This document shows, piece after piece, positions 14,412 to 19,856 of a stretch of DNA of 19,856 bases. The first letter of the stretch is position 1; each line of letters starts with the position of its first letter. The stretch comes from an uncultured Senegalimassilia sp. Its GTDB lineage: Bacteria > Actinomycetota > Coriobacteriia > Coriobacteriales > Eggerthellaceae. Location of the stretch: assembly GCF_902464545.1 (NCBI RefSeq), contig NZ_CABQJR010000036.1:1-19856 (forward strand). The letters are read 5' to 3'. The notes beneath the pieces were generated by a model. The model saw only the letters and a list, made by a program, of their open reading frames with translations. It ran no database searches and was not told the origin of the DNA. The position numbers and the translations under genes were made by a program.

Positions 14412-14680
14412 CACAAGTTCATAAACGAAATGCGTTGACGAGGATAGTAGAGACGAACCCATCTTCCAGAAAGCCGGCGGTTGCTGCGAGCCGGTGTTGG
14501 GCGGGCTCGAAAACCCCTCCGAGCAGTTCCGACGAACGCTTGGCCCCAGGCGAGAAACATTCGCGCAAGGCCGGTGCAAGTAATCTGAACCGGTGACTCC
14601 GTTATGCGTCGCATATGCGTTCACGTGTATGCCTTCTCTTTTGAGGTCCTGGTGCAGGTTGCTTGCAGCAGGATTTTTTT
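14412..14680 (+). promoter_or_regulatory. Candidate T-box riboswitch leader of ilvDBN
   Basis: A structured leader that looks like a tRNA-sensing T-box. Its stem I is closed by GCGTT (14432-14436) and AACGC (14535-14539). It then shows GACGAGGATAGTA (14437-14449, the usual GA-motif and AGUA of the specifier loop) and AGAAAGCCGGCGGTTGCTG (14469-14487, the distal loop with its GGTTG element), closed by GCCGG (14489-14493). The 3' side of the specifier loop is GAAAACC (14509-14515), flanked by CTC pairing with GAG (14450-14452) and CCTC pairing with GAGG (14440-14443). A second hairpin (GCGA/TCGC inside TTGGCC/GGCC) and the family-like CTCCGTTAT (14597-14605) follow. An intrinsic terminator ends the leader. 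Against the call: no canonical TGGNACCGCG is present; the nearest is CCTGGTGCAGG (14648-14658) inside the terminator. The codon in the specifier position is AAC. Confidence 0.6.
14647..14680 (+). terminator. Intrinsic terminator (attenuator) before ilvD
   Basis: TCCTG (14647-14651) pairs with CAGGA (14669-14673); after a G/G mismatch, TGCA pairs with TGCA around a 7-nt loop. Seven T residues follow at once. It lies 37 bp before the ilvD start, downstream of the promoter, so it must be an attenuator and not the end of another gene. A further small hairpin, TGCCC/GGGCA (14682-14696), follows. Confidence 0.77.
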
Positions 14681-14717
14681 ATGCCCCAAAAGGGCAGAAG
14701 AAGGAAGAAGGATTGGC

Positions 14718-16394
14718 ATGCAACTTCGCAGCGACGCCGTCAGATGCGGCATTCCGCGCGCCCCTCACCGCAGCCTGCTCAAGGCCGACGGCCTGACCGA
14801 CGAGGAGCTGAAGCGCCCGCTTGTCGCGGTGTTCAACTCCCGCAACGACATCATCCCCGGTCACAACAACCTCGACAAGATCTGCGAAGCCGTGAAGGCC
14901 GGCATCTATATGGCCGGCGGTGTGCCGTTCGAGATCTCCACCATCGGCGTGTGCGACGGCATCGCCATGAACCATGACGGCATGCACTACTCGCTCGTGT
15001 CGCGCGAGGCCATCGCCGACAGCTTCGAGTGCGCCGTCCAGGGCCATGCCTTCGACGCCGCCGTGTGCATCCCCAACTGCGACAAGATCGTCCCCGGCAT
15101 GCTGCTTGGCGCGCTGCGCGTGAACATCCCCACGGTGTTCGTCTCCGGCGGCCCCATGCTTCCCGGTCATCAGCCCGGTTGCTCGCAGGGCGCCACCACC
15201 GACCTGAACACGCTCTTCGACGGCGCCGGCCAGGTTGCGGCGGGCACCATGACCGAAGAGGAACTCAAGTACTTCGAGGACACCGCGTGCCCCACCTGCG
15301 GTTCCTGCTCCGGCATGTTCACCGCCAACTCCATGAACTGCCTGTGCGAGGCCTTGGGCATCGCGCTTCCCGGCAACGGCACCATCCCCGCCGTGTATTC
15401 TGAGCGCCTGCGTCTTGCCAAGCATGCCGGCATGAAGGTCATGGAGCTTCTGGAGAAGGGCATCTGCATCAAGGACATCATCACCGAGGCCGCCATCCAT
15501 AACGCCATGGAATGCGATATGGCCTTCGGCGGTTCCACGAACACGGTGCTGCACCTCACCGCCATCGCGCAGGAGGCGGGCCATCCCATCACCATGGACG
15601 ATTGGGACGCCGCAAGCGCGCGCACCCCGCACCTGGTGAAGCTGCAGCCTTCCGGCCCGCGTCCGCTCATCGACCTGTATGCCGTCGGCGGCGTGCCGGT
15701 GGTCATGCACGAGCTGGGCGAAGCCGGCCTGCTCGACCGCAGCGCGCTCACGGTCATGGGCACCATGGACGAGTACCTGGCTAACTGCACCAAGCCCGCT
15801 GACGGCGAGGTGTGCCGCACGCACGACAACCCCTTCTCCAAAGTGGGCGCCCTGCGCGTGCTCCACGGCAACGTAGCCCCCAACGGCGGCATCGTGAAGA
15901 AGTCGGCGGTCGACCCGTCCATGCTCACGCATACCGGCCCTGCCCGCTGCTTCGACTCCGAGGAGCAGGCATGCGAGGCCATCTTCGCCGGTAAGATCAA
16001 CCCCGGCGACGTGGTGGTCATCCGCTATGAAGGTCCCGCCGGCGGCCCGGGCATGCGCGAGATGCTCACGCCCACCAGCGCCATCGTGGGCATGGGCCTT
16101 TCCAAGTCGGTGGCCCTGCTCACCGACGGTCGCTTCTCCGGCGCCTCCAAGGGCCCGTGCGTCGGCCACATCAGCCCCGAGGCCGCAGCCGGCGGCCCGA
16201 TCGCGCTGATTCAGGACGGCGACCAGATCACCGTCGACATCGAGGGCGGCGCCATCACGCTGCACGTCGACGATGACGAGCTGGCCGCCCGCCGTGCGGC
16301 CTTCGTCGCGCCGGCGCCCAAGCATAACCACGGCGTGCTGGCCAAGTATGCCAAGCTGGTTTCCTCCGCAGACAAGGGAGCGTATGTGTCATGA
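14718..16394 (+). CDS. ilvD: Dihydroxy-acid dehydratase
   Basis: Iron-sulfur enzyme that dehydrates 2,3-dihydroxy-isovalerate and 2,3-dihydroxy-3-methylvalerate to the keto acids of valine and isoleucine. The ATG at 14718 follows AAGAAGGA and gives 558 residues, a normal length; the frame is open upstream to 14604, but that stretch is the attenuator region. Conserved blocks are CDGIAMNHDGMHYSL (79-93), CIPNCDKIVPGM (117-128), CPTCGSCSGMFTANSMNCL (191-209), GGSTNTVLHL (271-280) and, near the end, DGRFSG. At 46-50 it has IPGHN, as in E. coli, where plant and mycobacterial [2Fe-2S] enzymes have a cluster Cys (PCN). An oxygen-sensitive [4Fe-4S] cluster is therefore inferred, fitting an anaerobe. 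Its stop overlaps the ilvB start as ATGA. Confidence 0.97.
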   Translation: MQLRSDAVRCGIPRAPHRSLLKADGLTDEELKRPLVAVFNSRNDIIPGHNNLDKICEAVKAGIYMAGGVPFEISTIGVCDGIAMNHDGMHYSLVSREAIADSFECAVQGHAFDAAVCIPNCDKIVPGMLLGALRVNIPTVFVSGGPMLPGHQPGCSQGATTDLNTLFDGAGQVAAGTMTEEELKYFEDTACPTCGSCSGMFTANSMNCLCEALGIALPGNGTIPAVYSERLRLAKHAGMKVMELLEKGICIKDIITEAAIHNAMECDMAFGGSTNTVLHLTAIAQEAGHPITMDDWDAASARTPHLVKLQPSGPRPLIDLYAVGGVPVVMHELGEAGLLDRSALTVMGTMDEYLANCTKPADGEVCRTHDNPFSKVGALRVLHGNVAPNGGIVKKSAVDPSMLTHTGPARCFDSEEQACEAIFAGKINPGDVVVIRYEGPAGGPGMREMLTPTSAIVGMGLSKSVALLTDGRFSGASKGPCVGHISPEAAAGGPIALIQDGDQITVDIEGGAITLHVDDDELAARRAAFVAPAPKHNHGVLAKYAKLVSSADKGAYVS

Positions 16395-18355
16395 GCGAAC
16401 GCAAGCACGATAAGCACGCGTCCACCGCAGGCCAGCCCCGCGGTCTGGGCAGCAAAAGCCCCAAACAGGGCGAAGAGATGATCGGCGCGCAGGCCGTGGT
16501 CGCCTCGCTCGAGGCCGAGGGCGTCGACCTGGTGTTCGGCTATCCGGGCGGCCAGGCCATCAAGATCTACGACGCGCTCTACGACAGCAAGCAGCTGCAT
16601 CATGTGCTCTCCCGCCATGAGCAGGGTGCGGTGCACGAGGCCGACGGCTATGCGCGCGCCACGGGCAACGTCGGCGTGGTCATCGTCACCTCCGGCCCCG
16701 GCGCCACCAACACGGTCACCGGCATCGCAACCGCTTATATGGACAGCGTGCCGCTCGTGGTCATCACCGGCCAGGTCCCTCGCGGCGTCATCGGCACCGA
16801 CAGCTTCCAGGAGTCCGACATCGTCGGCATCACCATGCCCGTGGTCAAGCACTCCTTCTTGCTGCAATCCACCGATGAGCTGACCTCCACCTTCCGCGAG
16901 GCGTTTCATATCGCCGCATCCGGCCGTCCCGGCCCGGTGCTGATCGATATCCCCTCCGATATCCTGTCGGAGAAGATGGTGTTCAACTATCCCGATAAGG
17001 TTAACCTGCCCTCGTATCGCCCCACCTATCGCGGCAACGCCAAGCAGATCCGCGCGGCGGTCCAGCGCATCCAGCGCGCCGAGCGCCCCGTGCTCTACGT
17101 TGGCGGCGGCGTCATCAGCTCCGGTGCCGCCGATGAGCTGGTCGAGCTGGCGAACGCGCTGCAACTGCCCGTGGTCACCACGCTTATGGGCAAGGGAGCG
17201 TTTCCCGCTTCCAATCCGCTCAACATCGGTCCGGTGGGCATGCACGGCTCGAAGTACGCAAACCTTGCCATGACCGAGTCCGACCTGATCATCGCGTGCG
17301 GCGCGCGCTTCTCCGACCGCGTGACCGGTAAGCTCTCCGAGTTCGCCCCGCATGCCGAAGTCATCCATATCGACATCGACCCGGCGGAGATCGGCAAGAT
17401 CCGCAAGGTGCAGATCCCCATCGTCGGCGACCTTCGCGGCGTGCTCGCCGGCATCAACGAGGCGGTTGCCAAGGCCGGCGCCAAGCCCATCACGGGCCCC
17501 TGGCTCGAGCAGATCGCCGAGTGGCGCCGTCGTTACCCGTTCTACCACTCCGACCTGGTGGAAGATCCCGGCCGCATCGTGCCCGAGACGGTCATGCAGA
17601 AGCTCTCGCGCAAGCTCGACCCCGAGCATTCCATCGTGGTGACCGAGGTCGGCCAGCATCAGATGTGGGCTGCGCAGTTCATCGACCGCGAGAAGCCGCG
17701 CACGTTCATCTCCTCCGGCGGCCTGGGCACCATGGGATTCGGCTTCCCGGCGGCCATCGGCGCAGCGTTCGGCTGCCCGAACGACCAGGTGGTCTGCGTT
17801 GCCGGCGACGGTTCGTTCCAGATGAACTCCCAGGAGATGGCCACGGCGGCCATCAACGGCGTTCCGGTGAAGGTGCTCATCCTTGATAACCGCGCGCTCG
17901 GCATGGTGCATCAGTGGCAGAAGCTGTTCTATAACGAGCGCTACAGCTTTACGGAGCTGTCGGCCAACCCCGACTTCTGCAAGCTGGCCGATGCGTACAG
18001 CTGGAAGTCCCGCCGCATCACCGCCCCCGAGGAGGTCGATGCTGCGCTTGACGAGATGCTCGCCTGCGACGGCCCCTTCCTGCTCGACGTGGCCATCCCC
18101 GATGACCAGAACGTGTTCCCGATGGTGGCCCCCGGCGCGGCCATGTCCGACGTGCTCGGCGCCATCGATGTTGCCGTTGGCGCCGTGCGTACCGACGTGC
18201 CCGGCCAGCCGGCGCCTGCGCCCGAGCCGGAGAAAAGCCCCTGCGCCAAGATCGATGCGCAGTTCGGCGGCCGATGGGAAAGCGATCCCGAAGACAAAGG
18301 ACCGCGCGAGGGCGAGCAGCCCGATGCCGCGGACGTGGAAGGGGAGTCCCGATGA
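16391..18355 (+). CDS. ilvB: Acetohydroxyacid synthase, catalytic (large) subunit
   Basis: Thiamine diphosphate- and FAD-dependent enzyme for the first common step of valine, leucine and isoleucine synthesis: condensation of pyruvate with pyruvate or 2-oxobutyrate. The TPP glutamate is Glu77 in SRHEQGAVHEADGYAR. The central FAD domain follows (about 215-365). The TPP/Mg motif is AGDGSFQMNSQEM (471-483), ending near ILDN (497-500). VFGYPGG is at 48-54. The start at 16391 overlaps the ilvD stop by 4 bp and has AAGGGAG upstream. It gives a 29-residue polar N-terminal extension before the usual M-IGAQAVV; ATG 16478 is a possible but less supported internal start. After FPMVAPG (576-582) about 70 further residues form an acidic, Pro-rich tail not needed by the family. 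Total length is 654 against about 560-600. It is coupled to ilvN by another ATGA overlap. Confidence 0.97.
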   Translation: MSERKHDKHASTAGQPRGLGSKSPKQGEEMIGAQAVVASLEAEGVDLVFGYPGGQAIKIYDALYDSKQLHHVLSRHEQGAVHEADGYARATGNVGVVIVTSGPGATNTVTGIATAYMDSVPLVVITGQVPRGVIGTDSFQESDIVGITMPVVKHSFLLQSTDELTSTFREAFHIAASGRPGPVLIDIPSDILSEKMVFNYPDKVNLPSYRPTYRGNAKQIRAAVQRIQRAERPVLYVGGGVISSGAADELVELANALQLPVVTTLMGKGAFPASNPLNIGPVGMHGSKYANLAMTESDLIIACGARFSDRVTGKLSEFAPHAEVIHIDIDPAEIGKIRKVQIPIVGDLRGVLAGINEAVAKAGAKPITGPWLEQIAEWRRRYPFYHSDLVEDPGRIVPETVMQKLSRKLDPEHSIVVTEVGQHQMWAAQFIDREKPRTFISSGGLGTMGFGFPAAIGAAFGCPNDQVVCVAGDGSFQMNSQEMATAAINGVPVKVLILDNRALGMVHQWQKLFYNERYSFTELSANPDFCKLADAYSWKSRRITAPEEVDAALDEMLACDGPFLLDVAIPDDQNVFPMVAPGAAMSDVLGAIDVAVGAVRTDVPGQPAPAPEPEKSPCAKIDAQFGGRWESDPEDKGPREGEQPDAADVEGESR

Positions 18356-18837
18356 AGCACATCCTGTCCGTTTTGGTTGAGAACAAGCCCGGCGTGCTCT
18401 CTCGCGTCACGGGCATGGTCTCGCGCCGCGGTTTTAACATCGATTCGCTGTCGGTCGGTCCCACCGAGGACCCCACCATGTCGCGCATCACCATCATCGT
18501 GAAGGCCGACGAGCTGGCGTACGAGCAGCTTACCAAGCAGCTCAACAAGCTGGTGAGCGTGTTCAAGATCACCGACCTCACCGACACGTCGGCCATCGAG
18601 CGCGAGTTGGTGCTGTTCAAGGTCAACGCCGCGCCCGACCGCCGCAACGAGATCATCGAGATCGCCAACGTGTTCCGCGCCAAGATCGTCGACGTCGGCC
18701 GCTCCAGCCTCACCATCGAGGCCACGGGCGACGAGTCGAAGCTCAAGGGCATGGAGGACCTGTTCCGCGCATACGGCATCAAAGAGATCACGCGCACCGG
18801 CAAGATCGCCATGTCGCGTGCCTCCAAGGAGTCGTAG
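18352..18837 (+). CDS. ilvN: Acetohydroxyacid synthase, regulatory (small) subunit
   Basis: Small subunit that stimulates the IlvB catalytic subunit and, in the family, confers valine feedback inhibition. The 161-residue length is typical. An N-terminal ACT domain (1 to about 75) carries the ligand-binding signature VENKPGVLSRVTG (9-21) and RRGFNIDSLSVGPTED (25-40). The C-terminal domain (about 85-160) is the usual ELVLFKVNA and VDVGRSSLTIEATG type. ATG 18352 overlaps the ilvB stop by 4 bp and has AAGGGGAG inside the ilvB tail; an in-frame ATG at 18274 lies deep within ilvB and adds only basic non-family sequence. Translation is coupled with ilvB, consistent with subunit stoichiometry. No obvious terminator with a T-run follows. 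Confidence 0.97.
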   Translation: MKHILSVLVENKPGVLSRVTGMVSRRGFNIDSLSVGPTEDPTMSRITIIVKADELAYEQLTKQLNKLVSVFKITDLTDTSAIERELVLFKVNAAPDRRNEIIEIANVFRAKIVDVGRSSLTIEATGDESKLKGMEDLFRAYGIKEITRTGKIAMSRASKES

Positions 18838-18890
18838 GCGCTATGGCTTCTCGCAATACGCTGTGGCAGCGCAGGCTGCGCATGTGGGCA

Positions 18891-18906
18891 ATGCCGTGAT
18901 CGGCAT
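18891..18906. repeat. Short hairpin in the ilvN-ilvC spacer
   Basis: ATGCCG and CGGCAT form a 6-bp stem around TGAT. With GCAGC/GCTGC (18866-18879) nearby it may slow or process the transcript. There is no T-run, so it is not called a terminator. Confidence 0.35.
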
Positions 18907-18972
18907 GGGCGCGGCATGCGGCGTACGCGTTTCGCCGCTGCCGGCAATATGCCGAAACGATTTCGCACACGC

Positions 18973-18978
18973 TATACT
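18973..18978 (+). promoter_or_regulatory. Candidate -10 box for ilvC
   Basis: TATACT lies 43 bp before the ilvC start within a 178-bp spacer after ilvN. The -35 region (TGCCGA at 17-bp spacing) is weak. It suggests that ilvC has its own promoter in addition to readthrough from ilvDBN. Confidence 0.45.
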
Positions 18979-19015
18979 TCCAGGTACATCAGCCAAGAAG
19001 AAAGGAATTACCACC

Positions 19016-19856
19016 ATGGCTGTTACGATCTACTACGAAAACGACGTCGATCCGAAGATCATCCAGGGCAAGAAGGTCGCCATCATCGGTTACGGCTCCC
19101 AGGGCCATGCCCATGCCTTGAACCTCATGGACTCCGGCGTCGACGTGCGCGTCGGCCTGCGCGAGGGTTCCAAGAGCTGGGCTAAGGCCGAAGAGGCCGG
19201 CCTGAAGGTCACCACCATGGACCAGGCCGCCGAGGAAGGCGACGTCGTCATGATCCTCGTTCCCGACGAGCTGCAGCCTGAGGTCTACGAGCAGCACATC
19301 GCCTCTCACCTGAAGGCCGGCAACACTCTGGCCTTCGCCCACGGCTTCAACATCCACTACGGCTACATCAAGGCTCCCGAGGATGTCAACGTCGTCATGT
19401 GCGCCCCGAAGGGCCCGGGCCATATCGTCCGTCGTCAGTACACCGAGGGCTCCGGCGTGCCGGATCTGGCCTGCGTGTACCAGGACGCCACCGGTGACGC
19501 TTGGGACATCATCATGTCCTACTGCTGGGGCGTCGGCGGTGCCCGTTCCGGCATCATCAAGGCCACGTTCGCCCAGGAGACCGAGGAAGACCTCTTCGGC
19601 GAGCAGGCAGTCCTGTGCGGCGGTCTGGTGGAGCTGGTCAAGGCCGGTTTCGAGACCCTGACCGATGCCGGTTACCCGCCCGAGCTGGCTTACTTCGAGT
19701 GCTACCATGAGATGAAGATGATCGTCGACCTCATGTACGAGTCCGGCATCCACTTCATGAACTACTCCATCTCCAACACCGCCGAGTACGGCGAGTACTA
19801 CGCCGGCCCGAAGGTCATCAACGAGCAGTCCCGCGAGGCCATGAAGGAGATTCTGC
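19016..19856 (+). CDS. ilvC: Ketol-acid reductoisomerase, first 280 residues (3' end outside window)
   Basis: Converts acetolactate or acetohydroxybutyrate to the dihydroxy acids used by IlvD, with Mg2+ and NAD(P)H. The ATG at 19016 follows AAAGGAATTACCACC; the frame is open to the last base. Rossmann motif GYGSQGHAHALNL is at 25-37. The cofactor loop GLREGSKSW (47-55) has Arg49 and two serines, as in NADPH-using class I enzymes. FAHGFNIH (107-114) supplies His109. The knotted C-terminal domain begins near 183 and contains ETEEDLFGEQ (188-197; metal ligands Asp192 and Glu196) and ECYHEMK (228-234; Glu228 and Glu232). About 50-60 residues are missing compared with the 330-340 of the class I family. 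The cofactor preference is an inference from the loop. Confidence 0.98.
   Translation, partial: MAVTIYYENDVDPKIIQGKKVAIIGYGSQGHAHALNLMDSGVDVRVGLREGSKSWAKAEEAGLKVTTMDQAAEEGDVVMILVPDELQPEVYEQHIASHLKAGNTLAFAHGFNIHYGYIKAPEDVNVVMCAPKGPGHIVRRQYTEGSGVPDLACVYQDATGDAWDIIMSYCWGVGGARSGIIKATFAQETEEDLFGEQAVLCGGLVELVKAGFETLTDAGYPPELAYFECYHEMKMIVDLMYESGIHFMNYSISNTAEYGEYYAGPKVINEQSREAMKEIL

Noticed and set aside
14604..14717. In-frame upstream extension of ilvD rich in Val/Leu/Ile codons (MRRICVHVYAFSFEVLVQVA), suggestive of a leader peptide.
   Set aside because: It has no stop codon before ilvD, has no ribosome site, and lies across the terminator hairpin; a classical attenuation peptide would be a separate short reading frame. 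The real ilvD start has a good site at 14718.
14679..16331. 550-codon minus-strand open frame opposite ilvD.
   Set aside because: Antisense shadow of a secure ilvD; composition dominated by Gly, Ala, His, Val and Asp with no family motif.
16211..17911. 566-codon minus-strand open frame opposite the ilvD end and ilvB.
   Set aside because: Antisense shadow of ilvB; no start context and no recognisable protein.
1..19856. Search for CRISPR arrays, toxin-antitoxin pairs, transposases, phage genes, tRNA and rRNA.
   Set aside because: None is visible; the only repeated DNA beyond short motifs is the 27-bp family at 13450-13633.

Overview
The window is ordinary, densely packed chromosomal DNA from a high-GC Gram-positive-like bacterium. 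Strong AGGAGG-type ribosome binding sites, GC-rich third positions, repeated TATACT or TATAAT -10 boxes, the E. coli-like iron-sulfur sequence of IlvD and the overall gene set suggest an anaerobic actinobacterium. Class Coriobacteriia (Eggerthella/Gordonibacter-like) is my best guess. It is an inference from style and content, not a database match. I see no phage, insertion sequence, CRISPR array, rRNA or tRNA.

Layout: (1) 1-2285, the 3' part of thrS (threonyl-tRNA synthetase), a hairpin, then a TrmB-like tRNA methyltransferase with a large insertion. (2) 2535-4421, a two-gene pantothenate uptake unit, yhdT-panF, ending in a strong terminator. (3) 7444-4664 on the minus strand, a patatin-like phospholipase followed by a CPA2-type cation:proton antiporter. 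(4) 7690-10930, thioredoxin (trxA), a MATE exporter and thioredoxin reductase (trxB). (5) 11042-13424, release factor 1 (prfA) and the methyltransferase that modifies its GGQ glutamine (prmC), separated by an unusually strong hairpin terminator. (6) 13450-13633, three copies of a 27-bp element, two forming a near-perfect cruciform, in the gap between convergent genes; then a minus-strand gamma-class carbonic anhydrase-like protein. (7) 14378-19856, the branched-chain amino acid pathway ilvD-ilvB-ilvN, joined by 4-bp ATGA overlaps, then ilvC, which runs off the window.

The genes of region 7 encode three sequential activities: acetohydroxyacid synthase (IlvBN), ketol-acid reductoisomerase (IlvC) and dihydroxy-acid dehydratase (IlvD). 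ilvD has a clear promoter and a leader of about 300 nt. That leader looks like a T-box riboswitch stem I and ends in an intrinsic terminator just before the ribosome binding site, so the operon is probably controlled by tRNA-sensing attenuation. The codon in the specifier position is not an obvious Ile, Leu or Val codon, and the T-box core is degenerate. This is the most interesting regulatory element here.

A second theme is that several housekeeping enzymes (TrmB, PrmC, TrxB, the patatin, IlvB, YhdT) carry Ala/Gly/Asp/Glu-rich low-complexity insertions or terminal extensions beyond their usual family length. I found no convincing novel multi-gene system. All protein-coding genes fall into recognisable families.
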